A stretch of DNA of 64,000 nt from positions 80,728 through 144,727 of the forward strand of contig NZ_JPWA01000011.1 in assembly GCF_003326475.1 (NCBI RefSeq). The letters run 5' to 3'. The notes under the pieces are model-generated. The model was not told where the DNA came from. It saw only the letters and a list, made by a program, of their open reading frames with translations, and did no database searches. Of the stretch, positions 35,090 to 44,617 are shown piece by piece (the stretch's first letter is position 1; every line of letters begins with the position of its first letter). This DNA comes from Thalassospira xianhensis MCCC 1A02616. Its GTDB lineage: Bacteria > Pseudomonadota > Alphaproteobacteria > Rhodospirillales > Thalassospiraceae. The position numbers and the translations under genes were made by a program.

Positions 35090-37416
35090 TGGCCCAGGAA
35101 ATCAAACAGGTCGCCGTTATCGGCGCCGGTGTTATGGGCGCGGGGATCGCCGCCCATATCGCCAACTCGGGCACGCCCGTTCTGTTGCTTGATATCGTTC
35201 CCGAAGGATCAAAAAACCGCAACGCGGTTGCCGAGGGTGCGGTTGCCAAAATGCTGAAAACCGATCCGGCCCCGTTCATGTCCAAACGCGTGGCAAAGCT
35301 GATCACGTGCGGCAATATCGAGGACGACCTTGATAAACTGGCCAAATGTGACTGGATCGTCGAGGCCGTCATCGAACGCCTGGATATCAAGCAGGATCTG
35401 TATCGCAAAATTGACGCGGTTCGCGCCAAGGGATCGGTTGTCTCGTCAAACACCTCGACCATTCCGCTTGCCACATTGATCGATGGCATGGGCGACGGGT
35501 TTGCGCAGGATTTCATCATCACGCATTTCTTCAACCCGCCGCGCTATATGCGTTTGCTGGAACTGGTCGGATCAAACGTCACCCGAAACGGTGTCATCGA
35601 CATGGTCGCGGAATTTGCCGACCATAAACTGGGCAAGACCTGTGTCATCTGCCATGACAAGCCGGGCTTTATCGCCAACCGCCTTGGTGTCTACTGGATT
35701 CAGGCCGCAATGGTCGAAGCCATGGACCGGGGATTGACCGTTGAAGAAGCCGACAGCGTCATTGGTCGCCCGTTCGGTATCCCCAAAACCGGTGTCTTTG
35801 GCCTGATGGATCTGGTGGGTCTGGATTTGATGCCGCATGTCCAATCGAGCATGGCAGGTAGCCTTGATAAATCCGATCCGTTCCACGCCATTTACCGCGA
35901 AAGTGATCTGGTCGGAAAACTGATCGCGGATGGCTATACCGGCCGCAAGGGCAAGGGTGGTTTTTACCGTCTGAACCGTGAAGGGGGCGAAAAGGTCAAG
36001 GAATCGGTCAATCTTCAGACCGGTGAATTTGCCAAATCGGAAAAAGCCCGCCTTGAAAGCGTCCGATCTGCCGGTAAAGACCCGCGCAAAATGATGGAAG
36101 CAAAGGACAAGGGGGGCCTTTATGGCCGTGCCGTGATGGCCAAAACCATTGCCTATGCCGCCTTCATCGCCGAAGAAGCCGCCAATTCGATTGTCGATGT
36201 CGATGACGCGATGAAACTTGGCTATGCGTGGAAAACCGGTCCGTTCGAACTGATCGATGCCATCGGGGTCGATACCCTGATTGCCATGCTTGAAGCGGAC
36301 GGTATCGAGGTCCCGGCATTACTAAAAAAGGCGGCCGGGAAATCGTTTTACAAGGTCGAAGACGGCACGCTGTTCTTCCTTGGTTTTGATGGCAAATACG
36401 CCAAGGTCGTTCGCCCGGACGGTGTTCTTCTGCTTGAAGACATCAAACGCAAATCTGAACCGGTTGTCGGTAACCGCGCCGCATCGCTTTGGGATATCGG
36501 TGATGGCGTTGCCTGCCTTGAATTCCATACCAAAATGAATGCGCTTGATGCTGACGTTCTTGGCATGGTCAAGACATCCATCCGGACTGTCAAAAAGCAG
36601 TTCAAGGCAATGGTGATCTATAACGAAGGCAGCAATTTCTCCGCCGGGGCCAACCTTGGTCTGGCGCTGTTTGCCGCCAATATCGCCGCGTGGCCGGAAA
36701 TCGAAAACCTCGTTGAAACCGGTCAGGAAACCTACAAGGCCCTTAAATATTCGCCCTTCCCGGTTGTTGGCGCACCCAGCGGCATGGCACTGGGCGGTGG
36801 CTGCGAGGTGCTTCTGCATTGTGACGCGGTGCAGGCCCACGGGGAAACCTATATCGGTCTGGTCGAGCCCGGTGTTGGCCTGATCCCGGCCTGGGGCGGG
36901 TGCAAGGAAATGATCCGTCGCTGGTCCGAAAACCCGAAATTCCCCAAGGGCCCGATGGCACCAAGTGCCAAGGCATTTGAAATCATTTCGGTGGCAACCG
37001 TTGCCAAATCCGCAATGGAAGCCAAGGAAAACCTGTTCTTCCGCGAGGGTGATGGCATCACCATGAACCGCAACCGTCTGCTGGCCGATGCCAAGGCACG
37101 CGCGCTTTCAATGGTCGAGGATTACGAAGCCCCCGAAGAATTCACCTATCGCCTTCCGGGCGAAAGCGCACGGGTTGCCTTCGAGATGGCCGTTGATGGT
37201 TTCTATCGCCTCGGCAAAGCCACCGATTACGACCGCGTCGTCGCAGGTGAACTTGCCAGGGTTCTCGCCGGTGGTGACACCGACGTCACCGAAGAACTTT
37301 CCGAAGACGATATTCTGGAACTGGAGCGCGAAGGCTTCATGCGTCTGGTCCGCAACGAAGGCACCATGGCCCGGGTCGAGCATATGCTGCTGACCGGCAA
37401 GCCGTTGCGAAACTAG
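35089..37416 (+). CDS. Bifunctional 3-hydroxyacyl-CoA dehydrogenase/enoyl-CoA hydratase
   Basis: 775 residues with domain order reversed from E. coli FadB. The NAD-binding domain comes first (AVIGAGVMGAG, residues 9-19), then SNTSTIPLATL, HFFNPPRYMRLLELV and the C-terminal dehydrogenase domain (KGKGGFYRLNREGG). The hydratase domain is last (about 485-700): NALDADVLGM, SNFSAGANL, GMALGGGCEVLLHCDAV and LVEPGVGLIPAWGG, whose Glu corresponds to a catalytic hydratase residue. This layout matches FadN-type proteins. It couples to fadA upstream and lies 18 bp before the acyl-CoA dehydrogenase gene. Confidence 0.94.
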   Translation: MAQEIKQVAVIGAGVMGAGIAAHIANSGTPVLLLDIVPEGSKNRNAVAEGAVAKMLKTDPAPFMSKRVAKLITCGNIEDDLDKLAKCDWIVEAVIERLDIKQDLYRKIDAVRAKGSVVSSNTSTIPLATLIDGMGDGFAQDFIITHFFNPPRYMRLLELVGSNVTRNGVIDMVAEFADHKLGKTCVICHDKPGFIANRLGVYWIQAAMVEAMDRGLTVEEADSVIGRPFGIPKTGVFGLMDLVGLDLMPHVQSSMAGSLDKSDPFHAIYRESDLVGKLIADGYTGRKGKGGFYRLNREGGEKVKESVNLQTGEFAKSEKARLESVRSAGKDPRKMMEAKDKGGLYGRAVMAKTIAYAAFIAEEAANSIVDVDDAMKLGYAWKTGPFELIDAIGVDTLIAMLEADGIEVPALLKKAAGKSFYKVEDGTLFFLGFDGKYAKVVRPDGVLLLEDIKRKSEPVVGNRAASLWDIGDGVACLEFHTKMNALDADVLGMVKTSIRTVKKQFKAMVIYNEGSNFSAGANLGLALFAANIAAWPEIENLVETGQETYKALKYSPFPVVGAPSGMALGGGCEVLLHCDAVQAHGETYIGLVEPGVGLIPAWGGCKEMIRRWSENPKFPKGPMAPSAKAFEIISVATVAKSAMEAKENLFFREGDGITMNRNRLLADAKARALSMVEDYEAPEEFTYRLPGESARVAFEMAVDGFYRLGKATDYDRVVAGELARVLAGGDTDVTEELSEDDILELEREGFMRLVRNEGTMARVEHMLLTGKPLRN

Positions 37417-37434
37417 GACGAGGAGGACAGAAAA

Positions 37435-39219
37435 ATGGCCCAATATAAAGCACCGCTGCGCGACATGCGCTTCGTCCTGACCGAACTGTTTGACTATAAC
37501 GACATCAACCAGATGCCCGGATGCGAGGATTTCACACCGGACGTTGTCGATGCCGTTCTCGAAGAAGCCGCCAAGGTCTGCGAGGAACTCCTGTTCCCGA
37601 TCAACCGTTCGGGTGACGAGGAAGGCTGTCATTGGGATGATGGTGTCGTCACCACGCCCAAGGGCTTCAAGGAAGCCTATCAGACCTTTGCCGAAGGCGG
37701 ATGGACCGGCATTGCCTGCGATCCTGTCTATGGCGGTCAGGGTGCCCCGAAAACGATCAATGCCCTGGTCGAAGAAATGATCTGTTCGACCAACCTGTCA
37801 TTTGGGATGTATCCGGGTCTGTCTTTTGGGGCCTATGCTGCCCTTCACAGCCACGCCTCGAACGAACTGAAGGACAAGTATCTTCCGAAAATGGTCGACG
37901 GCACGTGGGCTGGCACCATGTGTCTGACCGAACCGCATTGCGGTACCGATCTTGGCATCATCAAGACCAAGGCCGAACCGCGTGAAGACGGATCCTATGC
38001 CATTTCCGGCACCAAGATTTTCATCTCGGCCGGGGAACATGACCTGACGGAAAACATCATCCATCTGGTTCTGGCAAAGCTGCCCGATGCGCCCAAGGGG
38101 ACCAAGGGTATTTCCCTGTTCCTTGTCCCGAAATTCATGGTTGGCGACGACGGAACCCTTGGGCATCGCAACGCGGTCAAATGCGGGTCGATCGAACACA
38201 AGATGGGCATCAAGGCATCCGCCACCTGTGTCATGAACTTTGACGGCGCAATCGGCTATCTGGTCGGTGAACCGCACCAAGGCATGCCCGCCATGTTCAC
38301 CATGATGAACCAGGAACGCCTTTCGGTCGGCATTCAGGGCCTGGGCCTTGGAGAAGCCGCCTATCAGGGGGCGGCGGCCTATGCCCGTGACCGCCTGCAA
38401 GGCCGGGCATTGACCGGCCCCAAAAGCCCGGACAAACCCGCCGACTCCCTGTTGGTGCATCCCGATGTACGCCGGATGCTTCTGACCGCACGCGCGACCA
38501 ACGAAGGCTGCCGGGCGATGGGCATTTGGGTGGCGCGCGCGCTTGATACCGCCAAACACCATGCCGATCCGGTCAAACGCGAAGAAGCCGACGAATTCGT
38601 CCAGTTGATGACGCCAATCGTCAAGGCCCTGTTCACCGATTGGGGTTTCGATAACACCAATCTTGGCGTGCAGGTTTTTGGCGGGCACGGTTACATCCGA
38701 GAATGGGGCATGGAACAATATGTTCGTGATGCCCGCATCGCCCAGATTTACGAAGGCACCAACGGCATTCAGGCGCTTGACCTTGTCGGACGTAAAATGC
38801 CGGCAAAGGCCGGTCGTTACCTTCGGCGTTTCTTCCATCCGGTGCAGGAATATATCGAAGCCAACGTCTCCAAGGACGGGCTTGGCGATTTTGTTCAGCC
38901 ACTGGCAAAGGCCTTCATGCGTTTGCAGCAGGCCACCGGTGAACTGGCCCAACGCGGCATGAAAAACCCGAACGAAGCCGGGGCTGCGGCCACCGAATTC
39001 CTGCGTCTGTTTGGTCTGGTCGCGGTCGGTTTCATGTGGGCCCGCATGGCCGAAGTCGCCCTTGCCAAAAAGGACGACGATCCGGACGGTTTCTATAAGG
39101 CGAAACTGATCACCGCCAAATTCTATATGGAACGCATCCTGCCGCAGTCTGGCGCACTTTTCAGCGCGATGATGGCGGGGTCTGGCACCATGATGGAACT
39201 GGACGAGGATCTGTTCTGA
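37435..39219 (+). CDS. Acyl-CoA dehydrogenase with extra C-terminal domain
   Basis: 594 residues, longer than standard 380-residue enzymes because of a C-terminal helical extension (from about 470: YIEANVSKDGLGDFVQPL onward), as in DmdC/FadE5-type enzymes. FAD signatures are GTMCLTEPHCGTDLGIIKTKA and FISAGEHDL. Glu440 (QIYEGTNGIQALDL) is the catalytic base. It performs the first oxidation of beta-oxidation. Fourth gene of the operon after MerR, thiolase and hydratase/dehydrogenase. GAGGAGG lies just upstream. Confidence 0.95.
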   Translation: MAQYKAPLRDMRFVLTELFDYNDINQMPGCEDFTPDVVDAVLEEAAKVCEELLFPINRSGDEEGCHWDDGVVTTPKGFKEAYQTFAEGGWTGIACDPVYGGQGAPKTINALVEEMICSTNLSFGMYPGLSFGAYAALHSHASNELKDKYLPKMVDGTWAGTMCLTEPHCGTDLGIIKTKAEPREDGSYAISGTKIFISAGEHDLTENIIHLVLAKLPDAPKGTKGISLFLVPKFMVGDDGTLGHRNAVKCGSIEHKMGIKASATCVMNFDGAIGYLVGEPHQGMPAMFTMMNQERLSVGIQGLGLGEAAYQGAAAYARDRLQGRALTGPKSPDKPADSLLVHPDVRRMLLTARATNEGCRAMGIWVARALDTAKHHADPVKREEADEFVQLMTPIVKALFTDWGFDNTNLGVQVFGGHGYIREWGMEQYVRDARIAQIYEGTNGIQALDLVGRKMPAKAGRYLRRFFHPVQEYIEANVSKDGLGDFVQPLAKAFMRLQQATGELAQRGMKNPNEAGAAATEFLRLFGLVAVGFMWARMAEVALAKKDDDPDGFYKAKLITAKFYMERILPQSGALFSAMMAGSGTMMELDEDLF

Positions 39220-39274
39220 TCATGCAAACGGGCCGCATCCCTCACCCGGCAAGCATTGGCGCAAGGAGCCTGTC

Positions 39275-39805
39275 GTGAATCTGATTTTCCGACTGATCCG
39301 TGTGCTGGTCTTGTCCTGGTTGCGGCCCGGTCTGCACCCGCTTGATCCGTCTGTCTTGTCATTTCGGGCGTGGCCATTGGATCTGGATATCAATGTCCAT
39401 ATGACCAATTCGCGGTACTTCGCATTGATGGATCTGGGGCGCACCGAACTGATCCTGCGCAACGGCATCGCAAGACAGATGTTCAAACGCAAATGGCAGC
39501 CTGTCGTGTCCGGGTCCACCATGCGGTTCAAGCGCGCGATCAAACCGTTTCAGCGCTTCGGTCTCGAAACCCGGGCGCTTTATTGGGACGAAAAGGGTTT
39601 CTATCTGGAACAGCGCTTTACCGCGAAGGGCAAGACACTGGCACTGGGCGTTGTGAAGGCCGTGTTTGTCGGCCCTGATGGCATCGTCCCACCCGAACAG
39701 ATTTGCCGTCTGGTGGGTGCGGATGAAACATCACCGGTCATGCCCGACTGGCTTTCGGGCTGGCCAGACATGGAAACCGCCATCGAAGCACGGCTTGCCG
39801 CCTGA
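39275..39805 (+). CDS. Hotdog-fold acyl-CoA thioesterase
   Basis: 176 residues. The hotdog signature DLDINVHMTNSRYFALMDLGRTELILRNG contains the conserved Asp and the N-x-x-Y pattern of 4-hydroxybenzoyl-CoA-type thioesterases. The hydrophobic N-terminus (LIFRLIRVLVLSWL) is similar to THEM6-like proteins. It may release stalled acyl-CoAs to free CoA during growth on fatty acids. GTG start with AAGGAG 6 nt upstream. Confidence 0.85.
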   Translation: MNLIFRLIRVLVLSWLRPGLHPLDPSVLSFRAWPLDLDINVHMTNSRYFALMDLGRTELILRNGIARQMFKRKWQPVVSGSTMRFKRAIKPFQRFGLETRALYWDEKGFYLEQRFTAKGKTLALGVVKAVFVGPDGIVPPEQICRLVGADETSPVMPDWLSGWPDMETAIEARLAA

Positions 39806-39842
39806 CAAAAAGAACCGGGTGCAAACCCGCGGGAGAATTCAC

Positions 39843-40649
39843 ATGACTTCAACTGATGCCGTCTTGCTTGCGATCACCGATCAGATCGCAACGATCACCC
39901 TGAACCGGCCCGACCGGATGAATGCGCTTGATCAGTCCATGATCGAAGGGCTTGGCACCGCGCTTGACCGGATCGAGGCGGACATTGCCAATATCGGTGC
40001 GGTCATTATCGAAGGATCAGGCGGCACGTTCATGGCCGGCGGCGATGTGAAGTTCTTTTATGAGCTGTCGCAAAACCCGGCGGAAGAATCCCGGCCCCAG
40101 ATCGAAACCATGATCAACCGGGTCCACGACATCATCATCCGCCTCACCGCCCTGCCCCGTCCGGTCATTGCAAAGCTCGAAGGGGCGGTTGCCGGGTTTG
40201 GCATCAGCCTGATGAATGCCTGCGACCTTGCGGTTGCCGCCGAAGAAACCGTTTTCACACTGGCCTATATCCATATCGGCACGTCACCGGATGGCGGATC
40301 GACCCATTCGCTGCCCCGCCTTGTCGGCATGAAGAAAGCCAAGGAAATTGCCCTTCTCGGTGACCGGTTCACCGCGACCGACGCCCACGAATGCGGCCTG
40401 GTCAACAAGGTCGTCCCCGCCGATCAACTGGCATCGGCCACGGCAAAATATGCAACCCGCCTTGCCGCCGGTCCGCGCGATGCGCTTGCCCGAACCAAGG
40501 CGTTGCTCAATACCGCGCTTGAACATGATCTGGCCGAACAATTGGAACTGGAAGCCAAGGCTTTCACAAATTGCGCCGGAAGCCACGACTTCCGCGAAGG
40601 TGTCAGCGCCTTTGTCGAAAAACGCAGCCCGCAATTTGGCAAATCATAA
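39843..40649 (+). CDS. Enoyl-CoA hydratase/isomerase family protein, probably an isomerase
   Basis: 268 residues of the crotonase fold: ATITLNRPDRMNALD, SGGTFMAGGDVKFF (oxyanion hole), KLEGAVAGFGISLMNACDLAVA. At the position of rat hydratase Glu144 there is Tyr142, while the Glu164 equivalent (Glu168, AKEIA) is kept, and SPDGGSTHSLPRLVG resembles PaaG-type isomerases, which use an Asp there. This favours delta3-delta2-enoyl-CoA isomerase activity, needed for unsaturated fatty acids, over hydration. ATG 39843 has GGAG 7 nt upstream; longer frames overlap the thioesterase gene. Confidence 0.88.
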   Translation: MTSTDAVLLAITDQIATITLNRPDRMNALDQSMIEGLGTALDRIEADIANIGAVIIEGSGGTFMAGGDVKFFYELSQNPAEESRPQIETMINRVHDIIIRLTALPRPVIAKLEGAVAGFGISLMNACDLAVAAEETVFTLAYIHIGTSPDGGSTHSLPRLVGMKKAKEIALLGDRFTATDAHECGLVNKVVPADQLASATAKYATRLAAGPRDALARTKALLNTALEHDLAEQLELEAKAFTNCAGSHDFREGVSAFVEKRSPQFGKS

Positions 40650-40670
40650 GAAAATTCAGGGAAGAAAATC

Positions 40671-41564
40671 ATGGCAAGTCTTGCAGGCAAAACACTGTTC
40701 ATTACCGGCGCATCGCGCGGGATCGGCAAAGCCATCGCGCTGCGTGCGGCACGCGACGGGGCAAATATCGCAATCATCGCCAAAACCGATGAACCCCATC
40801 CCAAACTGCCCGGCACCATTCACAGTGCTGCCGCCGAGATCGAGGAAGCCGGTGGCAAGGCACTCGCCCTTAAAACCGATATTCGCGAAGAAGACCAGAT
40901 CGCCGATGCGGTCGCCAGAACCGTCGAAACTTTTGGCGGGATCGACATCCTGATCAACAATGCCAGTGCGATCAACCTGACCCCGACCCTGGAAACACCG
41001 ATGAAGCGGTTTGACCTGATGTATCAGGTCAACACGCGGGCCAGTTTCGCCTGCGCGCAGGCCTGCCTGCCGCATCTGATGAAATCCGAGAACCCGCATA
41101 TCCTGACCATGTCGCCACCGCCCAACCTGTCGGCACAATGGTTTGCCAATCACACCGCCTATACGATTTCAAAATACGGTATGAGCCTCGTGACGCTGGG
41201 TCTTGCTGCGGAATTCGAGGATGAAGGTGTGGCCGTTAACTCGCTTTGGCCCGTCACCGTCATCGAAACCGCCGCCCTTAACATGATCCCCGGTCTTGAA
41301 CAGGGACGTGCGCGTAGCCCCGAAATCCTTGCCGATGCCGCGCATGCCATCCTGACATCGCCTGCACGCGACGTTACGGGAGGCTTCTTCACCGATGAAA
41401 GCGTGCTTGAAGCCATCGGGATCACGGATTTCGAACCCTACAACCTGACACCGGGCAAGGCCCCCTATCCGGATTTCTTCCTTGAACTGGACCGGAACGG
41501 CAAAAACGATCCGGCCGTTGCCCGGCTTCTTGAAAAACTGTCTGCGGCACGCAAAGCCGCCTGA
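40671..41564 (+). CDS. SDR family oxidoreductase, HSDL2-like
   Basis: 297 residues. The NAD(P) site is TGASRGIGKAIAL, followed by LINNASAINLTPTLETPMKRFDLMYQVN and the catalytic Tyr-x3-Lys in HTAYTISKYG. The segment MSPPPNLSAQWF and the C-terminus DVTGGFFTDESVLEAIGITDFEPYN are typical of the SDR half of hydroxysteroid-dehydrogenase-like protein 2 (HSDL2). In animals that protein carries an SCP2 domain at its C-terminus; here SCP2 is a separate gene in the same region. Last gene of the operon; likely acts on an acyl or lipid substrate. Confidence 0.9.
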   Translation: MASLAGKTLFITGASRGIGKAIALRAARDGANIAIIAKTDEPHPKLPGTIHSAAAEIEEAGGKALALKTDIREEDQIADAVARTVETFGGIDILINNASAINLTPTLETPMKRFDLMYQVNTRASFACAQACLPHLMKSENPHILTMSPPPNLSAQWFANHTAYTISKYGMSLVTLGLAAEFEDEGVAVNSLWPVTVIETAALNMIPGLEQGRARSPEILADAAHAILTSPARDVTGGFFTDESVLEAIGITDFEPYNLTPGKAPYPDFFLELDRNGKNDPAVARLLEKLSAARKAA

Positions 41565-41656
41565 ACCCTTTTTCGTCGGCGTTGGGGAGTGTGTGCCCTG
41601 ACGTCATCGGGATCTGATTTCAATCGGGATCAGGTCCCACTCGCCCGCTGAACTCG

Positions 41657-41683
41657 ACCCGCCCTTTGGGCGGGTTCTTTTTT
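41657..41683 (+). terminator. Rho-independent terminator of the beta-oxidation operon
   Basis: ACCCGCCC/GGGCGGGT, a perfect 8-bp GC stem with a 3-nt loop, followed by TCTTTTTT. Confidence 0.9.
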
Positions 41684-41789
41684 GGCCATATGCACAAACA
41701 ACAAAGCACCGCCTTTATGGCAGTGCTTCGTTGGGAATGCGCAAATGACGTTGAGGGTAAGACAAGTCAGCGCAAATCTTTTAAATTAT

Positions 41790-42272
41790 TCAGGATGCGG
41801 CCCGGCGATCCAGCGACTGGCGCGGCATCACACAGCTTTTAATCGCCGGAGTCGGGCACATCATCTGTACCGACAGGGCAAGGGCCAGGTCTTTGTTGCT
41901 GTGTTCGCGATCCAGAAAACGCTCGGACCATGCCTTGTCGCAGTTGGCTGACAGAAACGCGCAACGCATCATGGCAAAACCGGAAGAACCAAAACAATTG
42001 TTCTGACCGCTTAGATCAGCAAACCAGCTTGCGATGGCATCATGGGCCGCCTGATCAAGGATGTCCTGCATGCTTTCTTTTTCCGTTGTCGCAACGGAGT
42101 CCTGCTGCAACGCGGTCCGCAGCTCGTTCACCAGACGCTGATGAGCCTGCGGATTATCAACACTGAACGAACGCAACCAGGCACGCGCGGTTTCATCGAT
42201 CAAACGCGTCACGGCAGCAGATTCAAAAGCAGCGTAGGAAAAGCCTTTTGATGCGATGGTCAGATCAGTCAT
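41790..42272 (-). CDS. Hypothetical helical protein
   Basis: 160 residues, no signal peptide or membrane segment, predicted mostly helical by eye. Three cysteines (NNCFGSS, MRCAFL, ANCDKAW) cluster in the second half, with two more near the C-terminus. No family is recognised. It stands alone between the beta-oxidation terminator and opgH, with its own start region on the leftward strand. The frame is open over its full length and codon usage resembles its neighbours, so it is probably real. Confidence 0.6.
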   Translation of the reverse strand: MTDLTIASKGFSYAAFESAAVTRLIDETARAWLRSFSVDNPQAHQRLVNELRTALQQDSVATTEKESMQDILDQAAHDAIASWFADLSGQNNCFGSSGFAMMRCAFLSANCDKAWSERFLDREHSNKDLALALSVQMMCPTPAIKSCVMPRQSLDRRAAS

Positions 42273-42411
42273 GTTTGCGGCCCCTTCGGGCTAAATGGCG
42301 ACAATCGGTGATTAACTCTTTGGTAAGGATTATAATCACCTAAAAACCGCGGCATATTTTGATTAAATCAGGGCGTTTTTGTGGCGCGACCCATGCAAGA
42401 AAATCAATGCA

Positions 42412-44526
42412 CTATGACGAATTAGCGGGCATTTTTGCGTTTTCGTCCTTTTTGCCAGCCATAATCTGATCAAGCGGTTTGACCGGCCACGACAGAATCT
42501 TGAGTTTCTCGTCTTTTGTCAGGCTTTCGACGCCCAACCGGGACAGCTTTTCATAGATGATCCCGATCTCGATCTGGGTACGACGGTCGGGTTTACGCGC
42601 GGGCAAAAGGGCCGAATGCAACGCGTTGGCAAACGGGTCCTCGATCAGGCGCAGCAACCCATCCTTGACATCTTCATCGGGCGCTTCCGCCGTCAGGCGC
42701 GCCAATGTCGCAAGTTCTTCGGGGGATTCGGTTTCTTCGGGTGTCACAAAAAGCTTCATCCGGCGCGCCGCACGCCCGATGGCAAGGCTGCTTGACCAAT
42801 ACGTCAGCCACGGTGCCAGAACAAGACCCGCCAGAATCGGCGACAGCCACCAGAAGAAGGCCGTATCCACAAATAGCGCCACCGCCCCCCAGATAAGGCC
42901 AATGACGATGATCGTCCGATGGGTTTTCAGTGCCGCCTTAAACGGCACCCCCGTATCATCACGTTCCTGCGCGTCCCAGCCAACCTGATTGCCGGTCAGA
43001 ACCGAAAACACGAACTGCGCATGCAACATCATCATGATCGGTGCCTGAAGGGCAGAATAAAGCGTTTCAAGAACACCACTCGCCAGCACCATCACCCCGC
43101 CGTATTTCTTACGGTCACGGCCAAGGAAAACCATCAGGATCGAGATGATTTTGGGCACCACCAGCATACCGATGGTAAAGACCAGCAGCACCAGCATCTC
43201 GAACGACCGGTCAACCGGCCATTGCGGGAACATCGTGAACTGGCTGGGGAAAAAGCTGTAAGTCAGTTGCGTGTTCTGCAGCGTCGCAATCGTCGAAGAC
43301 AGCAACAGCAAAAGCCACAGCGGCGACGAGCCAAAGCTCATGACCCCCATAAAGAAATGAAGACGGCTAAGCGGCCTGAATCCCGGCGCAAACAGAAGCC
43401 GCGCATGCTGCATGTTTCCCTGGCACCAGCGGCGATCACGGATTGCATAATCAATCAGGTTCGGCGGCAATTCTTCCCAGCTGCCTTCAAGCTGCGGGAT
43501 CAGCCAGCAACGCCAGCCTGCCTTGCGCATAAAGGCGGCCTCGACAAAATCGTGGCTCAGGATATGTCCACCCATCGGCGGCTTGCCCGACAGAACCGGC
43601 AACCCGCAGCAATCAATGAAGGCCTGCACGCGAATGATCGCGTTATGGCCCCAATAGTTCGAACTGCCCATGCACCAGAACGAAAGACCGGCCGACATGG
43701 TCGGGCCATGAACGCGCGAAATGAATTGCAGGATACGGGCAAACAGGGTCTGGCGGCCGGTCGGCTGCGGCGGGCTCTGAATAATCCCGGCATCGGGATT
43801 GTTTTCCATCAGATAGGCCATATTCACCATGGCCTCGCCCGACATCACACTATCGGCATCAAAAACGATCATGTGATCGTAATGCGTCGCATAGGTTTCG
43901 CAGAATTCCTTGAGGTTCCCGGATTTGCGTTCGGTATTTTCCGCCCGACGACGGAAGAATATCTTGCCGCGCGCTTTCAAATCCGCGCAGGCCTTGGCCC
44001 ATGCAACTTCCTCGGCGATCCAGATATCGGGATCACGGGTGTCGGACAAAACAAAGAAATCAAACGCATCAATTTCGCCCGTCGCGGCAAGGCTTTCATA
44101 ACTCGCACGCAGTCCGGCAAACACCCGGTCCGGGTCTTCGTTATAGACCGGGATCACCACCACATTCTTGGATCTGAGCGACCCTTTGCGCGCAATCGGC
44201 TTCAACCGTTTCAGCGTAATGGCATCCAGCCCGAACCCACGCAGGAAAATGCCGACAATCCCGGTAAAGAAGGACACTGAAATCCATGCAAAGTTGATCG
44301 TGAAGAACGCAATGACCACCATTTCCATGACGGTAAGCTGATCCGCACCCAACACGTCCGCCATCAGCCACGCGGCATAGGCGGTCGCAAAAATCGACGC
44401 GCCAAACAGGAAAATGCGTCGCGACCCGACACCGGGACCGCGCAGCTTTACTGTCGGATCAAGGTTATCATCATCAACGCCGTTTTTGGCTGCACTATCG
44501 GACATGGGGTCGGAAATCCGGTTCAT
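42412..44526 (-). CDS. opgH: Glucans biosynthesis glucosyltransferase H
   Basis: 704 residues. Inner-membrane family 2 glycosyltransferase that polymerises UDP-glucose into periplasmic glucans. Two N-terminal membrane helices, then the catalytic domain with NVVVIPVYNEDP, FVLSDTRDP, FDADSVMSG and the RDRRWCQGN (QxxRW-like) motif, then several C-terminal membrane helices (LSSTIATL, LVLLVFTIGMLVVPKI, GLVLAPWLTYW). Lies 91 bp after opgG on the same strand, the standard opgGH order. Confidence 0.95.
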   Translation of the reverse strand: MNRISDPMSDSAAKNGVDDDNLDPTVKLRGPGVGSRRIFLFGASIFATAYAAWLMADVLGADQLTVMEMVVIAFFTINFAWISVSFFTGIVGIFLRGFGLDAITLKRLKPIARKGSLRSKNVVVIPVYNEDPDRVFAGLRASYESLAATGEIDAFDFFVLSDTRDPDIWIAEEVAWAKACADLKARGKIFFRRRAENTERKSGNLKEFCETYATHYDHMIVFDADSVMSGEAMVNMAYLMENNPDAGIIQSPPQPTGRQTLFARILQFISRVHGPTMSAGLSFWCMGSSNYWGHNAIIRVQAFIDCCGLPVLSGKPPMGGHILSHDFVEAAFMRKAGWRCWLIPQLEGSWEELPPNLIDYAIRDRRWCQGNMQHARLLFAPGFRPLSRLHFFMGVMSFGSSPLWLLLLLSSTIATLQNTQLTYSFFPSQFTMFPQWPVDRSFEMLVLLVFTIGMLVVPKIISILMVFLGRDRKKYGGVMVLASGVLETLYSALQAPIMMMLHAQFVFSVLTGNQVGWDAQERDDTGVPFKAALKTHRTIIVIGLIWGAVALFVDTAFFWWLSPILAGLVLAPWLTYWSSSLAIGRAARRMKLFVTPEETESPEELATLARLTAEAPDEDVKDGLLRLIEDPFANALHSALLPARKPDRRTQIEIGIIYEKLSRLGVESLTKDEKLKILSWPVKPLDQIMAGKKDENAKMPANSS

Positions 44527-44617
44527 AAGGTTCTAGTTTTCCCTGAATGCAACTTGCGATATTCCAAGCGAAACGCAATACGCGGCCAAATGTGCCCAAC
44601 CGGAATTGCCGCAGGCA

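Noticed and set aside
37798..38952. A 384-residue leftward frame opposite the acyl-CoA dehydrogenase gene
   Set aside because: Antisense of an enzyme with an intact catalytic site; no family features.
42919..44280. A 453-residue rightward open frame opposite opgH
   Set aside because: Shadow of the opgH frame; composition is Arg/His/Gln-rich with no motifs, while opgH motifs on the other strand are intact.
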